Below are positions 1-9,546 of a DNA stretch of 64,000 nucleotides, piece after piece. The translations under genes were made by a program, and so were the position numbers. How positions within the stretch are numbered: position 1 is the stretch's first letter; each line of letters starts with the position of its first letter. Below the pieces are notes generated by a model that worked only from the letters and a program-made list of their open reading frames with translations, ran no database searches and had not been told where the DNA came from. The DNA lies in the NCBI GenBank assembly GCA_964570935.1, contig CAZMZP010000063.1, forward strand, positions 1 through 64,000, read 5' to 3'. The DNA comes from JAFGJU01 sp964570935 (lineage in GTDB: Bacteria > Eisenbacteria > RBG-16-71-46 > JAFGJU01).

Positions 1-1
1 C

Positions 2-2086
2 CCGACCAAGGCGCTGGCCCAGGACCAGATGAAGAGCCTGCTGAGGCTTGCGGGCCAGGACGAACGCATAAGGGAGGCCGTGAGCCTGGGCACCTACGAC
101 GGCGACACGACTCAGCACGCGCGAAGGAAGCTGCGAGAGAACGCCAACATCATACTCACGAACCCAGACATGCTGCACCAGGGCATCCTGCCGTACCACA
201 CCCGCTGGAGCAGGTTTTTCGCGGACCTCAAGTACGTGGTCATAGACGAGATTCATTCCTACAGGGGCATTTTCGGCTCCAACGTAGCGAACGTCTTGAG
301 GAGACTGCGCAGGGTCTGCAATCACTACGGCGCGAACCCTATTTTCATTCTTTGTTCGGCCACCATCCGAAACCCGCGGGAGCTGGCCTCGGAGCTCACC
401 GGACTGGACGTGGAGTTGATATCCGAGGACGGCTCGCCGCGCGGCCCGAAGCTCTTCGTCTTCTGGAACCCGCCGTACCTGGACGACGCGAAAATGGAGC
501 GGAGGAGCTCGAACGTCGAGGCCAAGGAGGTGTTCGTCGAGCTGGTCAAGAGCGGGGTCCAGACCATCGTGTTCACGAAGGCGAGGGTGGTCGCCGAGCT
601 GGTGTACCGCTACGCCCTGGACGACCTCGTTCAGCAGAAGACGGCGCTAAAGGACTCGATACGGCCATACAGGGCTGGCTACCTGCCCGAGGACAGGCGC
701 GAGATCGAGCGTCAGCTTTTCTCGGGCGAGCTCCTGGGAGTGGTGAGCACCAACGCGCTCGAGCTGGGCATCGACGTGGGCGGCCTGGACGCCTCGGTCT
801 CGGTCGGGTTTCCGGGCACAATCGCAAGCACGTGGCAGCAGGCCGGCAGGGCGGGCCGCGGAGTCAAGGACGCGTTGAGCGTGCTCGTCGCGTACAACGA
901 CCCCATCGACCAGTATCTGATGCGGCACCCGGAGTATTTCTTCAGGCAGTCTCCGGAGAGCGCCGTGATAGCGCCTGAGAACCCCTACATCCTGGCGGGA
1001 CACCTGAGCGCCGCGGCCTTCGAGCTTCCAATAACGGCCGCCGACAAGGAACTCTTCGGACCGCTGACTGAGAAGATCACCGCGGTCATAGAGGACGAGG
1101 GACATATGAAGGGCATAGACGGCAAGTGGTACTGGGCCACCACGGAGTTCCCGGCCGCGGCGCTCAACCTGCGCACTATCTCGGACGACACCTACACGAT
1201 CGTGGACGCCAAGGACAACAACAGGGTCATCGGCACGGTGGACGCAATCAGCGCTCCGGAGCTGGTGTACCCCGAGGCCATATACCTCCACGAGGGCGAG
1301 ACCTACTTCACCCGCAAGTTGGACATCGAGCAGAAGGTCGCGTACGTGGAGAGGTCCGAGGTGGACTACTACACGCAGCCCGTGCTCGACACGAACATCA
1401 GGGTGATCAGCCCGCGGCGGGAGAAGGTCTGGGGCGGCCAGAAGATAGTCCTGGGCGACGCAAACGTGACCTGGGCCACCATCGCCTTCAAGAAGATCCA
1501 GTTCTACAGCCTCGACAGCATAGGGTACAAGACGCTCGACCTGCCCGCCCAGCATCTCGAAACTACCAGCATGTGGATGGTGCCTTCTCCGAGCTTGATG
1601 AAGGCCGCCCGCGCCGCGGGCAGGAACCCGGTCGAGGGGCTGGTTGGAATAAGGAACGTGATGATAAACGTCGTTCCGTTGTTCGCCATGTGCGACAGGC
1701 AGGACGTGGGCGGCGTCATCGACAGCAGCAACACGGGAACCCCGTCCATTTTCATTTATGATAGATTCAAGGGCGGCCTTGGGTTCTCAGAGAGGACCTA
1801 CGACCTCATGGACGACGTGGCGCGGGCCTGCCTCGCGCTCGTGTCGGAATGCGAATGTCAGGACGGCTGCCCGTCCTGCGTGGGGCTTCCGATACTGCGG
1901 CCGGCGCAGCACCAGGACCCCGACATCTATCATGGCTGGCCGATTCCCAACAAGGAGACCGCGCGGCTGATGCTCAAGACAATGCTGGGCACGATACCCG
2001 GAGAGCGGGAAAGCGGCCGGCAATCGGGGTCCGAGCCCGGCGCGACCGGACCGGGGTCGAGCACGGCCGGACCAGCTGGAGCATAG
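2..2086 (+). CDS. mrfA: DEAD/DEAH-box helicase MrfA (YprA family), 5' truncated by window edge
   Basis: The frame is open from base 2, so the gene begins upstream; 694 residues are visible. The first motif seen is PTKALAQDQ (motif Ia), so the Q motif and Walker A lie outside the window. Motif II is DEIH (in VVIDEIHSYRG, near nt 240), motif III is SAT (SATIRNP) and motif VI is QQAGRAGRG. A long DUF1998-type C-terminal region ends in a four-cysteine cluster, ECECQDGCPSCVG, matching the zinc site of Bacillus MrfA. The family is a 3'-5' DNA helicase acting with the MrfB exonuclease in mitomycin C adduct repair (established for B. subtilis). mrfB starts 12 bases after the stop, which supports the assignment. 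A different DUF1998 helicase (Lhr-like) is less likely because of that neighbour. Confidence 0.9.
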   Translation, partial: PTKALAQDQMKSLLRLAGQDERIREAVSLGTYDGDTTQHARRKLRENANIILTNPDMLHQGILPYHTRWSRFFADLKYVVIDEIHSYRGIFGSNVANVLRRLRRVCNHYGANPIFILCSATIRNPRELASELTGLDVELISEDGSPRGPKLFVFWNPPYLDDAKMERRSSNVEAKEVFVELVKSGVQTIVFTKARVVAELVYRYALDDLVQQKTALKDSIRPYRAGYLPEDRREIERQLFSGELLGVVSTNALELGIDVGGLDASVSVGFPGTIASTWQQAGRAGRGVKDALSVLVAYNDPIDQYLMRHPEYFFRQSPESAVIAPENPYILAGHLSAAAFELPITAADKELFGPLTEKITAVIEDEGHMKGIDGKWYWATTEFPAAALNLRTISDDTYTIVDAKDNNRVIGTVDAISAPELVYPEAIYLHEGETYFTRKLDIEQKVAYVERSEVDYYTQPVLDTNIRVISPRREKVWGGQKIVLGDANVTWATIAFKKIQFYSLDSIGYKTLDLPAQHLETTSMWMVPSPSLMKAARAAGRNPVEGLVGIRNVMINVVPLFAMCDRQDVGGVIDSSNTGTPSIFIYDRFKGGLGFSERTYDLMDDVARACLALVSECECQDGCPSCVGLPILRPAQHQDPDIYHGWPIPNKETARLMLKTMLGTIPGERESGRQSGSEPGATGPGSSTAGPAGA

Positions 2087-2098
2087 AGACGCCCTAAC

Positions 2099-2983
2099 AT
2101 GGCGCTGAGCAAGCGAGCACTTGAAGCCCTGTCGAGACTCCTCGAATCGCAGACCGTTCGCGACGAAGAGGAGTCCAACTACAAGAGGGTCCCGGCGTCC
2201 GTGGAGGAATTCCTGCCCGGCGGCGTCGTGAAGGGACGGCACGGCGAGATATACGTGCACGAGAGGCTCCGCTCGGAGCTGGAGCGGAACACGAGGCACG
2301 TGGTGTCCTGCTGCAGGAAAGCGGAGCTGAGCGCGCTCCGGTCCAGACTGGACGGCAGGGCGGAAGAGCTGGAGCGGTTGGGGAAGACCGGGTTCTCGAG
2401 AGTCGTGTTTCTCGACATCGAGAGCACGGGGCTCTTCAACTGCCCGACGTTCCTCATCGGCACGATGTCTCTGTGCGGGGACGACTTCGTGATACGTCAG
2501 TTCTTCGCCAGGGACTACTCGGAGGAGAAGTGCCTCATCGAGGTCCTGTCGAAGCATCTCTCGCAGTTCGACGCGGTCGTGACCTTCAACGGCAAGGCGT
2601 TCGACATCCCGTTCATCCGCGACAGAGCCGTGTATCACGGCATACGTTCCGTGAACCGGCACGTGGACAACCTGTTTCACCTGGACCTGCTGCATCATTC
2701 CAGGCGGCACTGGAGAGGAACGCTCCCGAACTGCCGGCTCCAGACGCTGGAGTACCACGTATGCCACAGACGAAGGGCCGGGGACGTACCCAGCTGCGAG
2801 ATACCGCGCGTCTACCACGACTACGTCCGCACGGGGGATCCGTATCTTCTCGTCCGTGTGTTTCACCACAACATGCTGGACTTGGTGACAATGAGCGAGC
2901 TTCTGCTCGAACTGATGACGCTGGAGGGGATGCTGAAGAAGACGAAGAGAAGGCCGCCCGCGCTCGCGCGGGGGAAGGCTTGA
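2099..2983 (+). CDS. mrfB: RNase H-like exonuclease MrfB (YprB family)
   Basis: 294 residues. A DEDD-type exonuclease core is visible: motif I FLDIESTG (D and E, residues about 107-114), motif II around VVTFNGKAFDIPFIRD, a central LDLLHHSRRHW block and C-terminal HHNMLDLVTMSEL carrying the last aspartate. The N-terminal 100 residues are a charged helical extension. The ATG lies 12 bases past mrfA. In B. subtilis this enzyme pairs with MrfA in excision of mitomycin lesions, independent of UvrABC. It lacks the TPR region of longer family members. Confidence 0.87.
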   Translation: MALSKRALEALSRLLESQTVRDEEESNYKRVPASVEEFLPGGVVKGRHGEIYVHERLRSELERNTRHVVSCCRKAELSALRSRLDGRAEELERLGKTGFSRVVFLDIESTGLFNCPTFLIGTMSLCGDDFVIRQFFARDYSEEKCLIEVLSKHLSQFDAVVTFNGKAFDIPFIRDRAVYHGIRSVNRHVDNLFHLDLLHHSRRHWRGTLPNCRLQTLEYHVCHRRRAGDVPSCEIPRVYHDYVRTGDPYLLVRVFHHNMLDLVTMSELLLELMTLEGMLKKTKRRPPALARGKA

Positions 2984-3034
2984 GTCGGAACAGGCCGGGA
3001 AGACGTCCCGGAACCGTGAAGCGGGAGAAGGAGC

Positions 3035-4189
3035 TTGAAGCCGAAGAGACAGACAGGCATCGACGACTCGGTCAGTCGTATCGGTGAGTTCGGACTCATC
3101 AGACGGATCCTGGACAAGTTCTGTGTCAGAAACGGGCGGTCAGTGCTGGTCGGGCCCGGCGACGACGCCGCCGTGATTGCATGCGGGAGTGGCGCGCCGC
3201 TGGTTCTGACGACTGACATGCTGGTGGAGGGGACTCATTTTCGCCTCGAGTGGTCCTGCCCGGAGGCGGTGGGGTTCAAGGCGGTCACGGCGAACCTGAG
3301 CGACGTCGCGGCCATGGGAGGCGTGCCCGTTGGAATAGTCGTGTCCCTGGGCGTTCCGGCCTCCGTTCCGACGCGGGCCGTGGACTCACTGTACCGGGGC
3401 ATCTCCGCCGCTCTGTCTGAGTTCGGGGGCGAGCTCCTGGGCGGAGACACCGTCCGCTCGGACATGATAACGGTCTCGGTGGCGGCGGTGGGTACCCTGG
3501 CCGGAGACAGGCCGCTGCTTAGATCCGGAGCCCGCAAGGGTGACCTGGTCTGTGTCACCGGGTCGCTGGGTCGTCCGGAACTGGGTCTCCTGCTGCTCAA
3601 GAAGTACGCCGGGAGAAGGACTGGGTCCCGGGGGTCGGCCATGCTAGCCTGGGCCGGGCGCGTTATCACGGACTTCAGAGGGTACGTTCCCGCAAAAATC
3701 CGAAGGGACGGCTACGCTTGCATCCTCAAACACCTGATGCCTGCGCCTCGAATGCGGGATGCGCAACTGCTGGCGCGCCAGGGCAAAAGCGCGCCGTCCT
3801 CGATGATTGACGTGAGCGACGGCCTCTCGTCGGACCTCAATCAGCTTGCGGCGGCGAGCAGAGTGAGCATCCTGGTCTACGAGGACAGAATCCCTGTTCA
3901 CCCGAGCGTCGTGAGCACGGCCAGACACCTGGGCGTGTCGGCTGCACGTGCCGCCATTTCGAGCGGCGAGGAGTACGAGCTCCTCCTCACGGTCCCGCCT
4001 TCCCGTCTCGGGAGCCTCCTCAGAGCCTTGAAGAAGTCCGGCGCGGCGCCTCTGACAGTCGTAGGCGAGGTTACCGGTGTGGCTGGCGGCGCGACCGGCG
4101 GCCACGGGCCCGGGCGCGGCGCAGTCTCCATCGTCGGCTCCGGCGGGACGCGGAGGAAACTCACCCATAAGGGATTCAAACACTTCTAG
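3035..4189 (+). CDS. thiL: thiamine-monophosphate kinase ThiL
   Basis: Phosphorylates thiamine monophosphate to thiamine diphosphate using ATP. Visible family motifs in order are RIGEFGLIRRIL, GPGDDAAVI, LTTDMLVEGTHF, ANLSDVAAMGG, DVSDGLSSDLNQLA and SSGEEYELLL. The length of 384 exceeds the usual 310-340. The extra residues are an Arg-rich insert near residue 195 and a Gly-rich stretch near the C terminus (about residue 350-360). The start is TTG, with GGGAG seven bases upstream. The motifs fit ThiL rather than the related SelD, PurM or HypE. Confidence 0.9.
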   Translation: MKPKRQTGIDDSVSRIGEFGLIRRILDKFCVRNGRSVLVGPGDDAAVIACGSGAPLVLTTDMLVEGTHFRLEWSCPEAVGFKAVTANLSDVAAMGGVPVGIVVSLGVPASVPTRAVDSLYRGISAALSEFGGELLGGDTVRSDMITVSVAAVGTLAGDRPLLRSGARKGDLVCVTGSLGRPELGLLLLKKYAGRRTGSRGSAMLAWAGRVITDFRGYVPAKIRRDGYACILKHLMPAPRMRDAQLLARQGKSAPSSMIDVSDGLSSDLNQLAAASRVSILVYEDRIPVHPSVVSTARHLGVSAARAAISSGEEYELLLTVPPSRLGSLLRALKKSGAAPLTVVGEVTGVAGGATGGHGPGRGAVSIVGSGGTRRKLTHKGFKHF

Positions 4190-4238
4190 TTAGCAGGCTT
4201 CAATCGCGCTGCTCGGCGCCTTTCAACGCGTTTTTCTC

Positions 4239-4267
4239 TTGATTCCGGCCATTAATTGGGGTATAAT
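4239..4267 (+). promoter_or_regulatory. sigma70-type promoter TTGATT-17-TATAAT
   Basis: The -35 TTGATT is at 4239-4244 and a perfect -10 TATAAT is at 4262-4267, with a 17-base spacer. It reads toward the secreted-protein gene at 4472 and leaves a leader of about 200 bases. Confidence 0.75.
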
Positions 4268-4471
4268 AGTTAGACAGTTTAGTGTGTGCGATGGCACTCT
4301 AGGGGTACGGTCGAAAACCTTCGGAAGCTCAAGGCCTGTGCCTTATCCGCTGTTCTTTGCGGTGAGTTAACCGGAGTCTTTTCGGCCTTTTTGTTTGCAG
4401 GATCCTGACCCTGAGTGGAACCTCGGGCATCATGGAATTCGCAGCGGGCATGAAGGTAGGAGGTGTCCACA

Positions 4472-5170
4472 GTGCGTTTTCGAGTTATTGCAGCGGTGTC
4501 AGTTGTGATTGGTGTCGGGTGTGGTCTTGCGGTTGCCGCGGCCGGCGGCGGTACTGTCGTTTCCAGGCCCTGCTGGGAGACCGCCACTCCTCAGAACGTC
4601 ACAGGGTTTGATTTCGAAATCAGTTCAACCGTGGAGGGACCGACTCCGGGAGGCGTCTACACGTTTACGTACACGCTGTACCGGGTAGACAACGGTCTCA
4701 CGAAATACAAAGGTGTGAGCCACGTCTCCATCTGGTTCCCGTGCGGGCTCGACGCCGAGCGGAGTATTCTGGAGGGCGCGAGGGGAATCACCATGACCTG
4801 CCGCGAAGGCGCCTGTCCCATGGTGGAGCTGGGCGGCAACGACGGGATGGCCGAGCCGATTCTGGACCCAGGCTGTAAGCAGTTCTGGGGTTTCAAGCTG
4901 GACGAGTGCGGGGCGCAGGGCGGGTACTTCCTGATGCCGCACATCGACCGGGTATCCTATCCGTTCGACTGGATGGACCCATTCTGCACTATCACATTCC
5001 TCAGCGCCACCGGGCCGGAAATGGGCAAGTGGATGGTCAAGGGCGGCGCTCTTGACGGCCAGGATGGGAAGCTCTACGACGCGGGCAACATCTGGGTGCC
5101 CTCGTGCCTGGGGACAGCCGTGTCGACAGGCGACGCCACCTGGGGAGCCATAAAGGTCCTGTATCGTTGA
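4472..5170 (+). CDS. secreted protein of unknown function with C-terminal WGxIKxLYR tail
   Basis: I do not recognise the family. The GTG at 4472 is preferred over the in-frame GTG at 4463 because AGGAGG (4458-4463) overlaps the latter and sits eight bases before the former. The 232-residue product starts with a signal peptide (MRFRVIAAVSVVIGVGCGLA, then small residues). The body is Gly/Pro/Cys rich with six or more cysteines and few charges, as in an extracellular beta-rich domain. The last residues are ATWGAIKVLYR. The same ending, W-G-x-I-K-x-L-Y-R, closes the unrelated secreted protein at 58358-59071, which suggests a shared sorting or anchoring tail (inference). It is monocistronic with its own promoter. 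Confidence 0.75.
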   Translation: MRFRVIAAVSVVIGVGCGLAVAAAGGGTVVSRPCWETATPQNVTGFDFEISSTVEGPTPGGVYTFTYTLYRVDNGLTKYKGVSHVSIWFPCGLDAERSILEGARGITMTCREGACPMVELGGNDGMAEPILDPGCKQFWGFKLDECGAQGGYFLMPHIDRVSYPFDWMDPFCTITFLSATGPEMGKWMVKGGALDGQDGKLYDAGNIWVPSCLGTAVSTGDATWGAIKVLYR

Positions 5171-5357
5171 CTTTCTCCGGCGCTGAACGCGGCCCCGCCC
5201 CGCGCCGTTGCCCGCCCGGCACGCGGCCCTGCCTTTCGGTCCCGCCTGACGACCGTCGAGCGAAGCGCGCGTCCGAAGACTTCCTTTGCCGTTGACAGCA
5301 GTGACATCGCTCATTAGGATTCCCATGCTGATGCGGCATGGCGGCGGGAGGAAGATC

Positions 5358-6992
5358 ATGGAGGCTGCTGCAAGAGCCAGGATTCTCTTCGACGAGTACT
5401 TCGACTACATGCTGAAATGCTGGCCGGAGTTCGCCACTGCGGTCGGCATCCACAAGTACGACCATCTGCTGACCTCGTACAGCAGCGCGGCGATTGACTC
5501 GCGGGTGCGGAAATTCCGCGAGTTCAAGAAGCGCGCGGACGAGACCCTCTCCGACCAGACGCTTTCGGTTCCGGAGCGCATAGACCTTACCCTGATCGCG
5601 GGCAGCTGCGAGATACAGGTGCTGGAGGTCGAGAAGCTGCTGAAGCCCTGGACCGACCCCACGCTGTACATAGAGAACAGTCTCTTCGCGCTGTTTCTAC
5701 TGACGTCGCGCGACGTAATGCCCATGGAAAAACGGGCGGAGGCCCTGGCCGCGCGGCTGAAAGAGTTCGTCCGCGTTCTGGTGGAGGCCCGGAAGAATCT
5801 GGAAAACCCTCCCCGGGTCTTCACAACGACTGCTCTGGGCATGCTCAAGGGCGCGACCATGTTCGTGAATGAAGTGGTGCCGTACTTCGGCGGGCAGGCG
5901 CCGCGCTTCCGGGCGGAGTTGGAGGCCAACGCCGACTCCTGTCTCAAGGCCATAGCCGGGTTCGAGTCTTTCGCTGAGGATGAGCTGCTGCCTCGCTCCA
6001 GCGGCGACTTCGCGATAGGGAGAGAGCTCTTTGAGACGAAGCTCAGGGTCGAGCACATGATTGACCACGACGCGAGAACGCTCGAGAAGATGGGGCGGGA
6101 AATCCTGGACAGGACCAGGGGTGAAATGGAACGATTGAGCGATCAGGTCGCCCCGGGGACTAACTGGAAAGCCGTGATAGACGAACGGAAGGGCAATCAT
6201 CCTTCCGCGGAGGGGTTGAGGGGCGCTTACGAAGAGCACATGAAAAGGGCCAGAGACTTCGTAGTGGCGAAGAACCTGGTGCCGATTCCCCGCGGCGAGA
6301 CGCTGCGTGTGGTGGACACTCCGGCCTTCATCAGGACGACCATACCGTACGCGGCTTATCTCAACCCTGGCGCCTTCGACGAGAAGCAGGAAGGGATCTT
6401 CGTTGTCACCCCGGTAGACCGCGGAGCCTCAGCCGAGATCCAGGAAGAACAGCTCAAAGGACACAGCTATCCGTCCATGGTTCTCACCGCGCTTCACGAG
6501 GCCTATCCGGGACACCACCTGCAGCTTGTATGGTCGAATCGCGTGCCCTCGAAGGTAAGGCAGATCTGCTTCGACTCGGTGTTCGCCGAAGGGTGGGCCC
6601 TCTACTGCGAAGAGATGATGAAGGAGGCGGGGTTCTACGAGAGCAAGGAAATCCAGATGTTCCAGCTCAAGGACATGCTGTGGCGCGCGGCCCGAGTCGT
6701 GATAGACGTCGGCCTTCACACTCGCACGATGAACTTTGACGAGGCGGTGGAGTTCCTGGTGTCTGAGGCGGTGGTCGAGCGCAGTAACGCGACGGCCGAA
6801 GTGAGAAGGTACACGAACTCACCGACTCAGCCTTCGAGCTATGCCATCGGGAAGACGGAGATTCTGAGGCTGCGCGGCGAAGAGGAACGCAGGCTGGGCC
6901 CGCGGTTCAACCTGTCGCAATTCCACGAGAGGCTTCTGAGCTCCGGGACGATCCCGTTCAAATTGATGAAGATGGAATTCGCGGCGGGGTAG
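5358..6992 (+). CDS. DUF885 family protein, probable zinc metallopeptidase-like
   Basis: 544 residues, the usual length for DUF885 proteins. The family is a largely uncharacterised relative of gluzincin-type peptidases. The C-terminal half carries ALHEAYPGHHLQ (the HExxH-like HEAYPGHH signature, about residues 380-390) and FAEGWALYCEEMM with the downstream acidic ligand. The N-terminal half is helical. ATG 5358 is chosen over upstream starts because GGGAGGAAG precedes it at good spacing and family homology begins at once (ILFDEYFDYML). No signal peptide is seen with this start, so it is probably cytoplasmic. Substrate unknown. Confidence 0.85.
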   Translation: MEAAARARILFDEYFDYMLKCWPEFATAVGIHKYDHLLTSYSSAAIDSRVRKFREFKKRADETLSDQTLSVPERIDLTLIAGSCEIQVLEVEKLLKPWTDPTLYIENSLFALFLLTSRDVMPMEKRAEALAARLKEFVRVLVEARKNLENPPRVFTTTALGMLKGATMFVNEVVPYFGGQAPRFRAELEANADSCLKAIAGFESFAEDELLPRSSGDFAIGRELFETKLRVEHMIDHDARTLEKMGREILDRTRGEMERLSDQVAPGTNWKAVIDERKGNHPSAEGLRGAYEEHMKRARDFVVAKNLVPIPRGETLRVVDTPAFIRTTIPYAAYLNPGAFDEKQEGIFVVTPVDRGASAEIQEEQLKGHSYPSMVLTALHEAYPGHHLQLVWSNRVPSKVRQICFDSVFAEGWALYCEEMMKEAGFYESKEIQMFQLKDMLWRAARVVIDVGLHTRTMNFDEAVEFLVSEAVVERSNATAEVRRYTNSPTQPSSYAIGKTEILRLRGEEERRLGPRFNLSQFHERLLSSGTIPFKLMKMEFAAG

Positions 6993-7064
6993 GAGATTCG
7001 CGGTTCGTCAGGAGATTCGTGCCCGAGCGGGGCAGGGAGTTGGTGCCGGCGACGGCCGCCGCCG

Positions 7065-7850
7065 TTACGCCGGGACGCCTTCCTCTGCTTCTTCCGGTTC
7101 TCTGCTTACCAGGAGCCGGCTCAGCTCACTCCGCAGTAGGCCCTTGTCCAGCCGCCGCTTCAGCACGCCTCGAGAGGCGATCGAAATCGCGCCAGTCTCT
7201 TCAGACACCACTATGACGACCGCGTCGGTCTCCTCGGTGAGGCCGACGGCGGCACGATGTCTTGTTCCCAGGTCCGCGGGAAGAGACGGGTTCTGGCTGA
7301 GTGGCAGGATGCAGCCCGCGGCCACGGCCTCCAGACCCCGCACTATCACCGCCCCGTCGTGCAGCGGGGAATGCGGGGTGAACAGAGTCACCAAGAGCTC
7401 GGCCGTCACCTTCGCGTTCATGGGAGTGCCGGTCTCCTCGTAGTTCCTGAGACCCACGTCCCCCTCCATCGCGATCAGGGCGCCGATCTTCTCCTCGGAC
7501 ATCTTCTCCACCGCCTTCAGTATTTCTCCCAGGGCGCCGAACTCCTGCACCTTTATGAAGGGACGGAAGAGCCGGTTCTGTCCGATGAGGGCCAGTCCCT
7601 TTCTGAGCTCCGGCTGGAAGATGATGACGAACGCGATCACCCACACTGTCTTGAGGCTGTTCACGATCCAGTTGAGCGCGTTCAACTGAAACCACTGGGC
7701 GACGAGTGACGCGACGACGAGCAGAACGAGGCCGGCGAACATCTGTGAGGCGCGCGTGCCCTTCACCAGCATGAACATCTTGTAGAAGATGAACGTCACG
7801 ATCGCGATGTCGATGACGTCCAGGTACCATCTTTCGCCGAAAAATTCCAT
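7065..7850 (-). CDS. cdaA: diadenylate cyclase CdaA
   Basis: 261 residues. Three N-terminal transmembrane helices (about residues 10-25, 35-55 and 62-80) are followed by a DisA_N cyclase domain. Catalytic motifs are LHDGAVIVRG (DGA) and LGTRHRAAVGL (RHR). It condenses two ATP to c-di-AMP at the membrane. It is the last gene of the minus-strand tilS-ftsH-folE-folP-cdaA run, 35 bases after folP. No cdaR or glmM neighbour is seen, unlike the Firmicutes cluster. The ATG has only a weak ribosome site. Confidence 0.93.
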   Translation of the reverse strand: MEFFGERWYLDVIDIAIVTFIFYKMFMLVKGTRASQMFAGLVLLVVASLVAQWFQLNALNWIVNSLKTVWVIAFVIIFQPELRKGLALIGQNRLFRPFIKVQEFGALGEILKAVEKMSEEKIGALIAMEGDVGLRNYEETGTPMNAKVTAELLVTLFTPHSPLHDGAVIVRGLEAVAAGCILPLSQNPSLPADLGTRHRAAVGLTEETDAVVIVVSEETGAISIASRGVLKRRLDKGLLRSELSRLLVSREPEEAEEGVPA

Positions 7851-7885
7851 GACGAGACTTCTACCACATCAGGCAGACTCTTGCA

Positions 7886-8770
7886 TCAATTATGTGCGTC
7901 CAGCGCCGCGCCGCGCCGGATAGCGTCGGCCACCGCGACTGCCTCTTTCGCCTCCCCGACGTCGTGCACTCTGACTGCGGACGCGCCGTTGAGCGCGGAG
8001 GCGACGACCGCAGCGAGTGTGCCCGAAAGCCTCTCGTCCACGGGGCGGTTAGTGAGCAGTCCGATGAAGGACTTGCGGGAAGGGCCGACGAGCACGGGGC
8101 GTCTCAAGTCGGCCAGCTCAGAGAGATTTCGCAGAATCGTCAGGTTGTGCTCCAGCCTTTTCCCGAAGCCGATGCCGGGGTCCAGCATGATGTGCTCGAA
8201 CCCTATTCCATGCGAGCGGGCTCTCTTGACGGCCGCCGACAGGAACACGCGTATCTCCGACATCACGTCTACGTACTCCGGATTTTCCTGCATGTTTCGA
8301 GGCGTACCCTTCATGTGCATCAGGATGACGCCGGCCTTGTGCTCGGCCGCGACGTCACCCACCCCGGCGTCGAAGCGCAGGGCGCTGATGTCGTTTATGA
8401 CGCTGGCGCCCGCGTCGATGGCCGCGGCGGCGACGGAGGCCTTGCAGGTGTCGACGGACACGGGCGTGTCGAACCGCTTCACTATGGCCGAGATGACCGG
8501 CACGACCCTCCTCGTCTCGGTCAACTCGTCCACCGGTTCGGAGTACGGCCTTGTGCTCTCGCCGCCCACGTCTATCATGTCGGCTCCCTCCGCTATCATC
8601 TTCTCGGCGTGCCTCAGGGCGGAGTCCTGGTCCGTGAACCTGCCGCCGTCGGAGAAAGAGTCGGACGTGAGGTTGAGTATGCCGATGACGTGAGTCCTTG
8701 AGGAAAGGTCGAAGGCGCCGCCGCGGAATCGGAAAACGGCGTTGTCACTGGAAGCGGTCTTGTCAGTCAT
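7886..8770 (-). CDS. folP: dihydropteroate synthase
   Basis: Joins pABA to dihydropterin pyrophosphate in folate synthesis. The 294 residues show the TIM-barrel landmarks in order: GILNLTSDSFSDGG, DMIDVGGESTRP, VSVDTCKASVA, VINDISALR, DPGIGFGKRLEHN, VGPSRKSFIG and VRVHDVGEA. The start lies seven bases after folE's stop, so the two are probably cotranscribed and coupled. Confidence 0.95.
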   Translation of the reverse strand: MTDKTASSDNAVFRFRGGAFDLSSRTHVIGILNLTSDSFSDGGRFTDQDSALRHAEKMIAEGADMIDVGGESTRPYSEPVDELTETRRVVPVISAIVKRFDTPVSVDTCKASVAAAAIDAGASVINDISALRFDAGVGDVAAEHKAGVILMHMKGTPRNMQENPEYVDVMSEIRVFLSAAVKRARSHGIGFEHIMLDPGIGFGKRLEHNLTILRNLSELADLRRPVLVGPSRKSFIGLLTNRPVDERLSGTLAAVVASALNGASAVRVHDVGEAKEAVAVADAIRRGAALDAHN

Positions 8771-8777
8771 GTGTCAG

Positions 8778-9464
8778 TCACCCAGTTTTGGGTCTTCGGG
8801 TGCCGACGCGGGGTCTCCGGCGCTTGACGCGAGGCCTGCCGCGCCTTCCGACGGATCCTACACTCCTTGCGCCGGAACCTCCGCCGCTCAAGCGGGACTT
8901 CTCGCCCCGTTTAGTCCCCGCCGCCGGCAGGTTCATCATGAGAAGCGCCTCCCTTCGCCGCGGCAGAGCCAGCATCGCGCCTCTCGCCGCCGAGGAGACG
9001 GCCGTGGCTCCGCGCTTGCCGCCTTCGCTCAGGGACATGCACAGATGCTGGGCCTCGGTCACCACAAGAAGCCCCCGCGGCCTGAGACACTCCATGAGGG
9101 CGTCCGCGATGTCGTTGGTCAGCCGCTCCTGAAGCTGGGGCCTGCGCGACAACACCTCGGCGACCCGGGTGAGACTGTTCAGGCCGGTGACACGATTGTC
9201 CATGGGCAGGTAGGCGAGATGGATCTTGCCGAAAAACGGAAGGAGATGGTGCTCGCACATCGATTGGAAGGCGATGTCCCTGACCACCACGACACCGTCC
9301 TGGTGTCTGACGTTGAACAGTCTGAACTGTTTCCGCGGGTCTTCACCAAGCCCCGAGAACACCTTTCGGTACAGTCTGGCGACCCTGGCGGGTGTGTCCC
9401 TCAGCCCCTCTCTGTTCGGGTCCTCTCCGATGGCCTCCAGCATGGCGCGAACTGCCTGTTCCAT
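8778..9464 (-). CDS. folE: GTP cyclohydrolase I with basic C-terminal tail
   Basis: Converts GTP to dihydroneopterin triphosphate, the first folate step. GCH-I motifs are present: EDPNREGLRDTPARVAR, the zinc Cys and His in SMCEHHLLPFFG, RVAEVLSRRPQLQERLT and the second zinc Cys in EAQHLCMSL. ATG 9464 gives 228 residues and begins at the family domain. A start at 9644 would add 60 Arg/Ser/Pro residues and overlap ftsH by 98 bases, so it is less likely, but 9464 lacks a clear ribosome site. About 40 basic Gly/Arg residues follow the normal end of the fold; their role is unknown. Confidence 0.88.
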   Translation of the reverse strand: MEQAVRAMLEAIGEDPNREGLRDTPARVARLYRKVFSGLGEDPRKQFRLFNVRHQDGVVVVRDIAFQSMCEHHLLPFFGKIHLAYLPMDNRVTGLNSLTRVAEVLSRRPQLQERLTNDIADALMECLRPRGLLVVTEAQHLCMSLSEGGKRGATAVSSAARGAMLALPRRREALLMMNLPAAGTKRGEKSRLSGGGSGARSVGSVGRRGRPRVKRRRPRVGTRRPKTG

Positions 9465-9546
9465 CTTGCGGAGGGAGGCGAGCCGGCCGCTCGCACCCGA
9501 ACCCGCGTCGACGGGCCGGGCGCCGGTCGCCCTGGCGGGAGCGCGC